A stretch of 64,000 nucleotides of DNA. Origin: Acidobacteriota bacterium (GTDB lineage Bacteria > Acidobacteriota > Terriglobia > Terriglobales > Acidobacteriaceae). The translations under genes and the position numbers were made by a program. Location: assembly GCA_021818585.1 (NCBI GenBank), contig JAKATU010000085.1, forward strand, positions 1 through 64,000. Reading direction: 5' to 3'. Below are positions 28,572 through 37,791 of this stretch, piece by piece. The notes beneath the pieces were generated by a model. It was given only the letters and a program-made list of their open reading frames with translations. It searched no databases and was not told the origin of the DNA. Position 1 is the first letter of the stretch; the number at the start of each line of letters is the position of its first letter.

Positions 28572-29113
28572 GCGTACACCTCGGCCTCGGCCAGCTTCGC
28601 TCCCTGCGCGTCCTTGTCAGACAAGATCACGCTCGCCGCATCCACCGGCCAGGCAATCCCAACCTCAGCATCGTCCCACAAAATCGTCCGCTCGCCCGCC
28701 GCCGAGTAGTAATCCGTCACCTTGTAAGAAAAGCCCGCCGTATCCGTCAGCGTCAAAAACGCATGTCCAAACCCCGGCGGAATCCACAACATCCGGCCAT
28801 TCTCCTCGCTCAACTCCGCAGCCACATGCTGGCCAAAATGAGGCGAACTCCGCCGCAAATCCACGGCCACATCCAGCACCGCTCCGTAGGCCACGCGCAC
28901 CAGCTTTCCCTGCGGCTGCGTCACCTGGTAGTGAATCCCGCGCAGCACGTTCTTCTTCGAAACCGAAAAATTATCCTGCACCCACGTCGTGGGCAGCCCA
29001 GCCTCTTCCATCCGCCGCAGATTCCACGTCTCCAGGAACGCCCCACGGCTGTCCCGATACACCGTCGGCGTCAGCACCAGCACGCCCGGCAAAGCAGTCT
29101 CTTCTACCTTCAC
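28568..29113 (-). CDS. rfbC: dTDP-4-dehydrorhamnose 3,5-epimerase
   Basis: RfbC/RmlC epimerises dTDP-4-keto-6-deoxyglucose at C3 and C5. The 181-aa cupin has [10 protein letters not shown] at the start, [20 protein letters not shown] with the catalytic His region, and [20 protein letters not shown] later. Length is typical. It overlaps rfbA upstream and rfbD downstream by 4 nt each, so expression is tightly coupled. Confidence 0.95.
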   Translation of the reverse strand: MKVEETALPGVLVLTPTVYRDSRGAFLETWNLRRMEEAGLPTTWVQDNFSVSKKNVLRGIHYQVTQPQGKLVRVAYGAVLDVAVDLRRSSPHFGQHVAAELSEENGRMLWIPPGFGHAFLTLTDTAGFSYKVTDYYSAAGERTILWDDAEVGIAWPVDAASVILSDKDAQGAKLAEAEVYA

Positions 29114-30003
29114 TGCATTCCCTCCGGCGAAAGATACAGCTCCCGCAACAGCCCCAGCAGATACTCGCCGTACCCGCTCTTGCGGATCGGCTCCGCCAGC
29201 GCCTCCAGTTGCTCTGCCGTAATGTAACCCAGCCGGTACGCAATCTCTTCAGGACACGCAATCTTCAACCCCTGCCTGCGCTCCACCGTCTGGATAAACA
29301 ATCCCGCTTCAAACAGCGAGTCGTGCGTCCCCGTATCCAGCCACGCCATGCCGCGGCTCATGATCTGCACATTCAGCTTGCCCGCTTCCAGGTAAACGCG
29401 GTTCAAATCCGTAATCTCCAGCTCGCCGCGCGGCGAAGGCTTCAGAGAACCGGCAACGTCCACCACATGGTTGTCATAGAAATAAAGCCCCGTTACCGCA
29501 TACCGCGACTTCGGCGCCTTCGGCTTCTCTTCCAGGCTCACCGCCCTGCCCGCGCCGTCAAACTCCACCACCCCATACCGCTCCGGATCATGCACAGGAT
29601 AAGCAAACACCGTCGCACCATCCTGCAATTGCGCCGCGTCCTGCAACTGCTTCGAGAACGACTGCCCGTAGTAAATATTGTCGCCCAGCACCAGCGAGCA
29701 GGCATCGTTGCCGATAAACTCTTTCCCAATCAAAAACGCCTGCGCCAGCCCGTCCGGACTCGGCTGCACCGCATACGAAATGTGGATGCCCCACTCGTGC
29801 CCATCGCCCAGCAAATCCGCAAAGCGCGCCGTGTCCTGCGGCGTTGAAATCAAAAGGATGTCCCGCAATCCCGCCAGCATCAGCGTGCTCAGCGGGTAAT
29901 ACACCAGCGGCTTGTCATACACCGGAAGCAGTTGCTTTGAAACAACTCGAGTCACCGGATAAAGCCGCGTCCCCGATCCACCTGCAAGAATAATTCCCTT
30001 CAT
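29110..30003 (-). CDS. rfbA: Glucose-1-phosphate thymidylyltransferase
   Basis: RfbA/RmlA makes dTDP-glucose from glucose-1-phosphate and dTTP. The 297-aa protein opens [20 protein letters not shown], the nucleotidyltransferase signature, and contains [17 protein letters not shown] and [10 protein letters not shown]. The start at 30003 overlaps the rfbB TAA by one base (TAATG); a longer frame from 30039 lacks family support. Confidence 0.95.
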   Translation of the reverse strand: MKGIILAGGSGTRLYPVTRVVSKQLLPVYDKPLVYYPLSTLMLAGLRDILLISTPQDTARFADLLGDGHEWGIHISYAVQPSPDGLAQAFLIGKEFIGNDACSLVLGDNIYYGQSFSKQLQDAAQLQDGATVFAYPVHDPERYGVVEFDGAGRAVSLEEKPKAPKSRYAVTGLYFYDNHVVDVAGSLKPSPRGELEITDLNRVYLEAGKLNVQIMSRGMAWLDTGTHDSLFEAGLFIQTVERRQGLKIACPEEIAYRLGYITAEQLEALAEPIRKSGYGEYLLGLLRELYLSPEGMQ

Positions 30004-31085
30004 TATGACAAACGCTCCGAGTAGTTCTGCTCCATCCACTTCAAATACGCGCCCGTACGCACGCCTTCCACCCAGTCCATATTCTCCAGGTACCAGCGCA
30101 CGGTCCGGCGCAGTCCATCCTCAAAATTCTCCGCCGGGTTCCAGCCCAGTTCCCGTCCAACTTTGGATGCATCAATCGCGTACCGCCGGTCATGCCCCGG
30201 CCTGTCTTTCACAAACGTAATCAACTTCCGCCGCGAGCCCATCGCCGCATCCTGCCGCAGCTCATCCACCAGGTCGCAGATGGCGCCCACCACGTCCAGA
30301 TTCTTCCGCTCGCTGTTGCCGCCAATGTTGTAGCTCTCGCCCACCCGGCCCCGCTCCAGCACCGCGCGAATCGCCGAGCAGTGGTCCTTCACAAACAGCC
30401 AGTCCCGCACATTCGCCCCATCGCCGTAAACCGGCAGCGGCTTGCCCTCCAGCGCATTCAAAATCATCAGCGGAATCAGCTTTTCAGGAAACTGATACGG
30501 CCCGTAATTATTCGAGCAGTTGGTCGTCAGCACCGGCAGCCCAAAGGTATGATGATAAGCCCGCACCAGGTGGTCAGAAGCCGCCTTCGAAGCCGCATAA
30601 GGACTGTTCGGCGCATACGGCGTCGTCTCGCTGAATGCCGGATCATCCGGCCCCAGCGTCCCATAAACCTCATCGGTCGAAACATGCAGAAACCGAAAAT
30701 CGCGCCGCGACTCCTCGTCCAGGTCCGACCAATATTGCTTTGCCTGTTCCAGAAGCACAAAAGTCCCGTGAATATTCGTGCGCAAAAACGCCTCGGGACC
30801 CACAATCGATCGGTCGACATGGCTCTCCGCCGCAAAATGCACAATCGCCCGCGGCCGATGCTCCCTGAACAGCGACCCCACCAGTTCCGGGTCGCAGATA
30901 TCCCCGCGAACCAGCACATGCCGCGCATCACCCGTCAATGCAGCCAGGTTCGCCGGATTCCCCGCATACGTCAGCAGGTCCAGGTTCACCACCCGGCCGC
31001 CGGAACCCGCAAGCCAGTCCAGCACAAAATTGGAGCCAATAAACCCCGCCCCACCCGTCACCACAATCGTGTCATTCAATTGCAT
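30003..31085 (-). CDS. rfbB: dTDP-glucose 4,6-dehydratase
   Basis: RfbB/RmlB converts dTDP-glucose to dTDP-4-keto-6-deoxyglucose. The 360-aa extended SDR protein has [41 protein letters not shown] and the catalytic [20 protein letters not shown]. It is the first gene of the rhamnose operon. Upstream is a non-coding region of about 700 nt with a small hairpin (CGGATAG with CTATCCG, near 31118-31144). Confidence 0.96.
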   Translation of the reverse strand: MQLNDTIVVTGGAGFIGSNFVLDWLAGSGGRVVNLDLLTYAGNPANLAALTGDARHVLVRGDICDPELVGSLFREHRPRAIVHFAAESHVDRSIVGPEAFLRTNIHGTFVLLEQAKQYWSDLDEESRRDFRFLHVSTDEVYGTLGPDDPAFSETTPYAPNSPYAASKAASDHLVRAYHHTFGLPVLTTNCSNNYGPYQFPEKLIPLMILNALEGKPLPVYGDGANVRDWLFVKDHCSAIRAVLERGRVGESYNIGGNSERKNLDVVGAICDLVDELRQDAAMGSRRKLITFVKDRPGHDRRYAIDASKVGRELGWNPAENFEDGLRRTVRWYLENMDWVEGVRTGAYLKWMEQNYSERLS

Positions 31086-31772
31086 TCTGCTTGAACTCTC
31101 AGCTTTTCACTGGACCCGGATAGGGACTTGACGCATCTATCCGGACAAAATTCACTAAGTGGCAGCATACCAGCCGCAATAATACCGTACGCCCGCATTA
31201 ACCACGTTTACACTTGTGCCACGGTTGCGAATGCTAAACAGCTTTGTTCTGGGGCAAGTCACCCGCAGCTTTGAACTGCTACTGCAAATCAGTATTGAAG
31301 AGCAGGCAGAGAACGCAAGTTACTGGTTTTACGAGCCGACCTCCAAGGCCGCATTGGAGATACCTGTGCGGTTGGACATCGCTTGAAGAGCCGGAAGGCT
31401 TTCCAGAACCAGAAGCAAGAATACGGGCTGGGCCACCAAGAAATCCTTCGCCGGCAAGCCTGGTATCGGCACACCACGTCATCCAAACTGGCCCACACGA
31501 AACCGCTCATTTGAGCGAATCCGAAGAGAGAACTCAAAGCGTGCGAGTACTTCACAGCGCCTCGGTACTGCGCAGCCTGCTCATGACAAGTTCAGGCTTG
31601 AATAGCACATGATAGAGCGTCTCCTCATCTGGCCTCGGTGGCAAAGACTGCGCCAATACCTTGCTCTCTGCCGCCGCACGCGGTAATGGAGATTGTCTCG
31701 ACCTGCCTTCAACCTACAACCGCAGTGTTAGACACGAGGAGATCATCGAATGTCCAAAGTTAGCAAATTTAA
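31086..31772. other. Non-coding stretch upstream of rfbB
   Basis: I see no recognisable gene. Frames here give no familiar motif. The region probably contains the rfbB promoter and leader. Its base composition looks lower in GC than the core genes, and it marks the left border of the polysaccharide island. Confidence 0.4.
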
Positions 31773-31795
31773 CCAGCTGAGCACTTTTCAGCTGG
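31773..31795 (-). terminator. Terminator-like hairpin after the GT2 gene
   Basis: CCAGCTGA (31773-31780) pairs with TCAGCTGG (31788-31795) directly past the stop of the gene at 31799. On the minus strand it is followed by TTAAATTTG. Confidence 0.6.
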
Positions 31796-31798
31796 CCC

Positions 31799-32638
31799 TC
31801 AAAAACCACGCGAAGGCTCGTAAACATCGATCCGCCCGTTAAGCCTTTTCCGTTCGTGGTCTTGAATCCAACCCCACTTTGAAAAATATCGGACAGCCGA
31901 CTCTACGTGATAACGCAGTAATTTGAAACTACGATATGAGCCTTTTCTGTAACCGTGAATCACCGACACACTCGGAAACAATACCGTGCGGTAGTGGCGC
32001 CCGATACGTCGGCAAAGATCCACATCTTCTAAATACATAAAAAAACGCTCATCGAATACGCCTACCTTCCGCAGAGCCTCGGCACGAATGAACATGAAAC
32101 AACCCGAAAGCGATGGAATCTCACGCGGCACACTGAGATCGAGATGTCGGAGTTCATAATCCTCAAATCGCTTTGAGAATAGAGTTTCGCCAAAGCGCCC
32201 GAGAAATCGCCGGATCAGTAAATCCGCGGGTGAAGGCAGCAGTTTGCATAGTCCTTGGTTACTGCCATCCGGATAAAGAATTCGAGGCATTACCAGGCCC
32301 ACTTCGGGATTTCTATTCATAAACTCGTACAACGCCGGAAGGACTTCCGGTCCGAACCGGATGTCCGGATTCATTACGAGAAGGTATTCAGCGCTATCCA
32401 TGTACTGCCGCAAGACAACATTATGCGCAGCACCAAACCCCCGGTTAACTCCTTGAAACAGATATCTGGCGCCGCCATTGACTACGGGCGCCCTCAAGTC
32501 TGCAACCGGCGAATTATCCACCACCGTGCAAGTCACCCTCATGGACGCACTAAGAACACTCTCAATAGCCGAGGCAACTTCATCGGGGTCATTTTGGTAG
32601 AGTACGATCGACGCAGCAATCGCTTGTTTACTAGTCAT
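31799..32638 (-). CDS. GT2 glycosyltransferase, rhamnosyltransferase-like
   Basis: The 279-aa GT-A enzyme begins IAASIVLYQNDPDEVASAIE and continues with VVDNSP, VNRGFGAAHNVVLRQYMDSA and LLVMNPDIRFGP, the WbbL/RfbN-like rhamnosyltransferase pattern. VPREIPSLSGCFMFIRAEAL then FFMYLEDVDLCRR completes the catalytic region. dTDP-rhamnose is a likely donor, since rfbBACD is next. It starts 2 nt after the upstream GT4 gene, on the same strand. Confidence 0.85.
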   Translation of the reverse strand: MTSKQAIAASIVLYQNDPDEVASAIESVLSASMRVTCTVVDNSPVADLRAPVVNGGARYLFQGVNRGFGAAHNVVLRQYMDSAEYLLVMNPDIRFGPEVLPALYEFMNRNPEVGLVMPRILYPDGSNQGLCKLLPSPADLLIRRFLGRFGETLFSKRFEDYELRHLDLSVPREIPSLSGCFMFIRAEALRKVGVFDERFFMYLEDVDLCRRIGRHYRTVLFPSVSVIHGYRKGSYRSFKLLRYHVESAVRYFSKWGWIQDHERKRLNGRIDVYEPSRGF

Positions 32639-32640
32639 GT

Positions 32641-33723
32641 TTAGAGATGCCGTTCTATTTCTGTCCAGAGTCGCATCGCTGTGTTCCTGGTTGTAAACAT
32701 CTGACCGCGGCTCCTGCCCTTCGTCCGTAATTCCATCGCCAGCTTTGCATCATCCAAGAGCGAAGTGATTTTAGAGGCAATATCCTCTGGATTTGCGGGG
32801 TCACAGTAGAGAGCCGCATCACCGCATGCCTCCGGCAATGACGATCCGTTTGCCACGACAACTGGACATCCGCACGTCATAGCTTCCAGGGGAGGAATAC
32901 CGAAACCTTCGTAGTACGACGGATAGACGAAAACCGCTGCATTCTCATAAAGAACCCTCAACTCGCCATCAGAGACATATCCGAGACGAACAACCGCAGT
33001 GTCGCCTGCAATGCCGCTTCCTTGAAACACGCGACTGTTTTCTTTGCCGGCAATAGCGAGCTTGAAATCAGTGCGCTCAAGATGTTTCCAAGCCCTCACA
33101 AGGCCCTCGAAGTTCTTGATCGGACTCTGGGAACTTACTCCTAAAACAAATTTACCCGGCGACAGCCCTGCCCGGTCTAAAACATTTGGGTCAGACGGTA
33201 CTTTCGTCAAATGATCACAACCCGGAGGAATGACAGAGATCTTTTGCAGCGGAATCCCAAAGCAACGGTGCAGCTCCTGCCGCGAAAATTCGGACACCGT
33301 GAACATGGCCTCGCAGGACTTGCCAAGCTGGCTGTAAGCAAATGAATAGTATTTGCGAAACGATAGTGAATATTGCTGCGGTGTCGCCGACGCGCCCGCA
33401 TCGTGAATTGTCACAAGATGACGGCCCTTCCAGAGGGGGGCAGCTCCATAAGGGCTGAAAAGCACGCTTCCGGCGCTGCGCAGCGGCAGTTCCACCTGCT
33501 CCCAGGCGCGACTGCCCAGCCCGCACTGGACAATCTCAATGTGGCGAAATCGCGGCAGCGGTCTCGGCGTCCGGGGAGCAAGAAGGCGAAGACGATACGT
33601 CGAGGGATCAATTTCGCCCTCTGCAAGAAGCCCGTCCCACGCCTCAACCATACCCGCCGCGTAACGCTGAACACCCGTTACCGCCTGCGAAAGGTATTTC
33701 CCGTTGATATACAAAGTCTTCAT
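32641..33723 (-). CDS. GT4 glycosyltransferase
   Basis: The 360-aa GT-B enzyme starts KTLYINGKYLSQAVTGVQRY, typical of mannosyl- or other GT4 transferases in O-antigen clusters. PSYYEGFGIPPLEAMTCGCP is the C-terminal EX7E donor-site motif. The ATG at 33723 is chosen over an extended frame from 33888, because the family-like sequence begins there. It is only 21 nt from the divergent polymerase gene. Donor and acceptor sugars are unknown. Confidence 0.85.
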   Translation of the reverse strand: MKTLYINGKYLSQAVTGVQRYAAGMVEAWDGLLAEGEIDPSTYRLRLLAPRTPRPLPRFRHIEIVQCGLGSRAWEQVELPLRSAGSVLFSPYGAAPLWKGRHLVTIHDAGASATPQQYSLSFRKYYSFAYSQLGKSCEAMFTVSEFSRQELHRCFGIPLQKISVIPPGCDHLTKVPSDPNVLDRAGLSPGKFVLGVSSQSPIKNFEGLVRAWKHLERTDFKLAIAGKENSRVFQGSGIAGDTAVVRLGYVSDGELRVLYENAAVFVYPSYYEGFGIPPLEAMTCGCPVVVANGSSLPEACGDAALYCDPANPEDIASKITSLLDDAKLAMELRTKGRSRGQMFTTRNTAMRLWTEIERHL

Positions 33724-33732
33724 CGGTGTCCG

Positions 33733-33738
33733 TATAAT
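33733..33738 (+). promoter_or_regulatory. Perfect TATAAT box 6 nt before the wzy start codon
   Basis: TATAAT lies immediately upstream of the ATG at 33745, in a 21-nt gap between divergent genes. Transcription from it would start at or near the ATG, implying a leaderless mRNA. No well-spaced -35 is evident; TTGATA at 33704-33709 is 23 bp away. Confidence 0.4.
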
Positions 33739-33744
33739 TTTCGC

Positions 33745-34995
33745 ATGCCGGCACTCATCTTCTTTCTCTGCTCTCTGCTGTTCCTGATCTGGGTTTCCAG
33801 ACGGAGAAAGATCGAGGCCATATCCCTTTACTGGATATTTGTGGCGTTTCAGTGCCTTTACAACATCACCCCTTGGATTACCTCCCAATTAAATCTGCCG
33901 GTTTTGGTTTTGCTTTCCGACCACACCGTAATCGATACACAGGTAGTTTTGGCTGCGATCTCGAATCTCTGCTTCGGATGCATGTTCCTGGCTTTTTACA
34001 GAGATACTCCGCTCAGCACGTTCCGCCCTTTATCCAGTCCGAAAAAGCGCCGCAATTTCCTCCTGCTCGCATTTCCAATGTTTCTTCTCACTTGCGCAAT
34101 GTGCGCCAAATGGGGGTGGAATCACTTTGCTACCGCTGCAATCTCGGGTCCCCCAGGAGGGATGTTTACAGTCACCGCGTATGTAAAGATCATTTTCGTA
34201 TCAGTCTATCTTTACTACCTGTACAGATTTGGTCTCGACCGCTGGGGCTGGGTATTGTTCACCGAAAACGGGATCGTGATGTTTATAGATGGGGCGCGAA
34301 CTGACTTTTTGCCCATCGCGGTGGTCACCTGCATGGTCTATGCGGCTCGTCTTAGCCGGGAACAAAGAAGGAAGGTATACATATTGGCACTGGCAGGCAT
34401 AGTTGCTTCGATCGGGGCCAGATCAATCGTTCTTTCCAAAAAGGCTAGTCTGCTCGGAAACTTTATTGCCCCAGTTGCCGTTGAGGGAACAATGGGGGCC
34501 TATTCATCTCTCCAAGCCATTTATGCCGTTCAGCACCAAGCCAATCGCGGATACACCTATGGGGCATCCTATATATTCGATCCCCTGCTGGAATTACTGC
34601 CAGCGGGCCAACTGCGCAAGGACTATCAAATTCTCCCAAGGTGGGAGAATCAGATTTATATGGGAATACCCGGCAATTTTGCGCCGATGGGAGGTTTTTA
34701 CTATCAGGCTGAGGCAATCGCGGCGTTCTGGTACCTGGGACCGCCATTGGTGACCAGCCTGTTTGCGGCAGTACTCATCTGGATGGAGCGGATCAAGAAT
34801 CGATATTTGCTTGTTTATCTCACGTGGGCTGCATCGATTGGCGTACTGTTCATCAAGACACCCTTTGCTGATGATTTCAAGCTTTTCATGTCGGAATTAC
34901 TTGTGCTCGTCGGCCTATCGGCAGTGCATAGTTATCGCGTTTTAATGGCCAGAGCAGTTGCGGATATTCGCTCGGACGGTGCTGCCACTATTTGA
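33745..34995 (+). CDS. O-antigen polymerase-like (Wzy) membrane protein
   Basis: The 416-aa protein has about 10-12 hydrophobic segments, starting with PALIFFLCSLLFLIWVS. A large loop with GAYSSLQAIYAVQHQANRGY and YIFDPLLELLPAGQL lies in the second half, as in Wzy/O-antigen ligase-like proteins. The sequence family is highly divergent, so the call rests on topology, size and location among glycosyltransferases and a flippase. It would polymerise lipid-linked repeat units on the periplasmic face. Confidence 0.65.
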   Translation: MPALIFFLCSLLFLIWVSRRRKIEAISLYWIFVAFQCLYNITPWITSQLNLPVLVLLSDHTVIDTQVVLAAISNLCFGCMFLAFYRDTPLSTFRPLSSPKKRRNFLLLAFPMFLLTCAMCAKWGWNHFATAAISGPPGGMFTVTAYVKIIFVSVYLYYLYRFGLDRWGWVLFTENGIVMFIDGARTDFLPIAVVTCMVYAARLSREQRRKVYILALAGIVASIGARSIVLSKKASLLGNFIAPVAVEGTMGAYSSLQAIYAVQHQANRGYTYGASYIFDPLLELLPAGQLRKDYQILPRWENQIYMGIPGNFAPMGGFYYQAEAIAAFWYLGPPLVTSLFAAVLIWMERIKNRYLLVYLTWAASIGVLFIKTPFADDFKLFMSELLVLVGLSAVHSYRVLMARAVADIRSDGAATI

Positions 34996-35103
34996 TGAAA
35001 GGGCAATTCGCCCATATTGCAAGTCTTCAATTCAAGTGCCTGTGTCCTTCACAAGTACCAGCACTCAGGATTCTTCCTCCACACGTCCGAAATCCGTCTT
35101 TGA

Positions 35104-35235
35104 CGCGGAGTCCTTTGCAGCGTCGAGGAATTGACCCGAGACATCGTTGACTGTATTGAGCACTACAACGCCCCCAAAGTCAGTCATCAGGGCGGCCAAG
35201 ACAAGCGATATTCGAGGGACGGTCAAATGCACTAA
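35104..35235 (+). pseudogene. Decayed IS630-type transposase C-terminal remnant
   Basis: The frame reads RGVLCSVEELTRDIVDCIEH then YNAPK, resembling the RRGxFxSVxxLxxDIxxYIxxHN C-terminal motif of IS630 transposases. A TGA stop lies just upstream where an arginine codon would be expected, and no catalytic DDE residues are nearby. The rest of the 34996-35315 gap holds nothing recognisable. The similarity is short, so this is tentative. Confidence 0.4.
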
Positions 35236-35315
35236 CACCGCTCAGCATAATCCGCATCGCATAATGACATACGCAACTGGAAACATCGGAAGCTGGCCGG
35301 GGATGCGGACACAAT

Positions 35316-36461
35316 TCAGCCTGAGGCTACGGTCTGCCTGTTGGTGACTCCGTCCCCTGCCGAGGTCTTTCTAAGCCGGGACTTCAGGAAAGGACTCTCC
35401 ACGAATTTCCACGAGAGTACTGCGCTGATAGAAACAAGGATAAGAACTACGATTAAAGCCGTCCAAGGAGCGTAGCTAAATAATCCCAGCGCTACGAGAC
35501 TCTGGATAATTGGAAAATGGAGAACATAAGCTCCATACGAGAAATCGCCCCACTTCGCGGGACCCTCGAAATGTGGGAGCAAATAACAGGCGCCCAGAGT
35601 GAGGACGGAGATTGAGCACGGCTGAAGAAATATCCATCCTGTAAATGAATAGATCATGTACGCAAGCACTGACGCTGCGACAACCCACAGCCCTCTGCGT
35701 TTAAACCATGCCAGATGATAATAAATCAGCGTTCCAGTAAGGAAATAAGCGAGCTCAGCCGGAAGCTGGTGCGAGATGGCACCGTGGGTCATTTCTCTGA
35801 AGACAATCGAAAGGACTACAAGTATTGGGAGAATAATGTCATGTCCATATTTTCGGCATAACCAGACAATGAATGGGACGCAAACGTAAAATGACAGTTC
35901 TTCCTTGATAGTCCACAATGCCCCATTTACGGCGGGTAAGAAGTTCGAAGTGAACAGCCCGGGTATGCCTGGATGCAGGAAATTCATGAACGTCAGATTG
36001 GCGAGCAGGAAGCCCCCGACATGAAACTTATGCGTAAATGCAACGGCTATCAGCACGCAGAAAATGGTCGATAGCCAATAGCCCGGCAAAATGCGGCGAG
36101 CTCGTTTTTCGAAATACTGTCGCACAGAGCTGCTGCGCTCGTAACTTGCCACGACAAGGAATCCTGAAATTGCAAAAAAACCATCCACTGCAATCTCTGG
36201 ATTGAGGGCGCCGATCACGCTCAGAGATGCTGACTGACTCAAGATGCGGCAATGCGCCACAACGACGGTCAGTGCCAGTACTAGACGCATGATATCGAAA
36301 TTGTTTGGCTGGAGCCCCCCGGCATGGGTACGCTGTCCCTGGTTCTGGCGGGAGTCTGGGGAAATAGGCACTATAGTCTGACTCCTTCCAATCGTTCTCC
36401 CTTTCACGACGCTAATGAAGCAGCAATGCCCGGTCCGCAAAGACCGTGTGCTGACCTCCAT
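35316..36461 (-). CDS. Membrane acyltransferase (OafA/YrhL, acyltransferase-3 family)
   Basis: The 381-aa protein has the family opening NNFDIMRLVLALTVVVAHCR and then GFFAISGFLVVASYE. About ten membrane segments follow, with RARRILPGYWLSTIFCV, NGALWTIKEELSFYVCVPFI and FSYGAYVLHFPIIQSLV typical of acyltransferase-3. It would O-acylate a polysaccharide repeat unit. The N-terminus is uncertain: about 50 residues precede NNFD and lack family similarity, so a later non-ATG start is possible. Confidence 0.8.
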   Translation of the reverse strand: MEVSTRSLRTGHCCFISVVKGRTIGRSQTIVPISPDSRQNQGQRTHAGGLQPNNFDIMRLVLALTVVVAHCRILSQSASLSVIGALNPEIAVDGFFAISGFLVVASYERSSSVRQYFEKRARRILPGYWLSTIFCVLIAVAFTHKFHVGGFLLANLTFMNFLHPGIPGLFTSNFLPAVNGALWTIKEELSFYVCVPFIVWLCRKYGHDIILPILVVLSIVFREMTHGAISHQLPAELAYFLTGTLIYYHLAWFKRRGLWVVAASVLAYMIYSFTGWIFLQPCSISVLTLGACYLLPHFEGPAKWGDFSYGAYVLHFPIIQSLVALGLFSYAPWTALIVVLILVSISAVLSWKFVESPFLKSRLRKTSAGDGVTNRQTVASG

Positions 36462-36469
36462 CGGAGATT

Positions 36470-37342
36470 CTATTTTACTTCCACATTAGCGCCAGCTTGC
36501 AGCATCTTCCCCGAACGCATATAGCCAGCCACCTGGCCGACACCCCGCATTGTCCTCACTCGGAAATTCAGCCAATCGAGTCGGACAAGGGCCACCGCCG
36601 CACCGGCAAATGCATAAAGGATGAAATCGCTCAGAACCACAGTAAGGGGATAACGATTCTTTCTCAGAACAAAGCCCGTTCCGAGTGCATAGGGGTAAGC
36701 CTGCCTGAGCTCTCTTGCCGGCTCTCGCATAAAAGCATGATAGACGGAGAAGCTAGGCTCAAAGAAAATCCGAAATCCGCGATCAAGTACACGGAGGAAA
36801 TAGTCCCCTCCTTCGCCGGAATAGAAGCCCGTGGCTGCTCCGGGACCAAGCCGTTCGTCGTACTCGCCGACCGAGTCAGTCGCCGACTTTCTGAAGAAAG
36901 AATTGAATTCGATGCCGTAGTGCCACACAGTATTGCGGTCACACTCGCAACGGACCGTGCCTCTCCTCCGTTGCTTTTGCAATAAGCCTCTTTCATCGCG
37001 GATGGACGTAAAGAGTCCATCAAATTCACGGTGCTCCGCGAACCATGCCCAGACCTTATCCAAGAGGTCTTCTGGATACCAACAGTCGTCGTCCGGCGTA
37101 GCCACAATTTTGCCCCGGGCCAGTCTCAGGCCGCAATTCCGTCCGAGGGACGCCCCCCGCTCAGAGCGGACATGGCGGATGGTCAGATTGGGATGCCGCG
37201 CGATAATCGGCCCCAATCGATCGTCTGAATTTTGATCGACGATGATGACTTCAAAGTCCTGATAAGTCTGCTTATCGAGACTGTCCAGTAACCGATCTAA
37301 CTCGATCGTTCTGCCGAGCGTGGTAACAATGAGAGAAAACAT
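36470..37342 (-). CDS. GT2 glycosyltransferase
   Basis: A 290-aa GT-A family enzyme: MFSLIVTTLGRTIELDRLLD at the start, FEVIIVDQNSDDRL, SERGASLGRNCGLRLARGKI, and VATPDDDCWYPEDLL carrying the metal-binding DDD. The C-terminal hydrophobic segments suggest membrane association. The stop lies 8 nt before the acyltransferase start on the same strand, so the two are cotranscribed. ATG at 37342 is preferred; a TTG at 37357 would add five residues. Donor sugar unknown. Confidence 0.82.
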   Translation of the reverse strand: MFSLIVTTLGRTIELDRLLDSLDKQTYQDFEVIIVDQNSDDRLGPIIARHPNLTIRHVRSERGASLGRNCGLRLARGKIVATPDDDCWYPEDLLDKVWAWFAEHREFDGLFTSIRDERGLLQKQRRRGTVRCECDRNTVWHYGIEFNSFFRKSATDSVGEYDERLGPGAATGFYSGEGGDYFLRVLDRGFRIFFEPSFSVYHAFMREPARELRQAYPYALGTGFVLRKNRYPLTVVLSDFILYAFAGAAVALVRLDWLNFRVRTMRGVGQVAGYMRSGKMLQAGANVEVK

Positions 37343-37791
37343 CAATCCGTATCTCAACTCCTCGCGATTTCACAACAACGCCCCCACATCCACGAGACTT
37401 CGTAATCGATCCGCTGGACCGCAAACGTCCATAGAACCTCGGGGAATGCCAGTCCAATTCGTTTAGATAAAGCCTCGGTTACTCACGACTCGGCGTCAGG
37501 ATGCCCCGGGTTTATGTATGATCATACTGTGTAAATAGCGCGTGTTGTTTCTGGTCTGGACCATTCATTCCTTGTCCGCCTCCTCGTTTTGGATTAAATC
37601 TGGAAAAGTACACATCGTCGAATAGCAGCACCGCAACCAATTGCAAATGTACCCAAAACACTTTGGAGTCAGCTCACTGACTTCCCCGAAATCCGCAAAG
37701 TGCACTTCCGCGCTGTTCCCCGAAGAAATGGAGCTGAAGGCAGCCTCCAATCGAGCGCTTCACCCATATAAAGCGAGGCAGAAGCGATTTT
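37343..37791. other. Non-coding gap between divergent GT2 and flippase genes
   Basis: About 450 nt without a supported gene, AT-richer than the core. It should carry divergent promoters. I see no repeat or RNA element. Confidence 0.4.

Noticed and set aside
31244-31612. 122-aa plus-strand frame upstream of rfbB
   Set aside because: No motif, no ribosome-binding site and unusual composition; left as non-coding.
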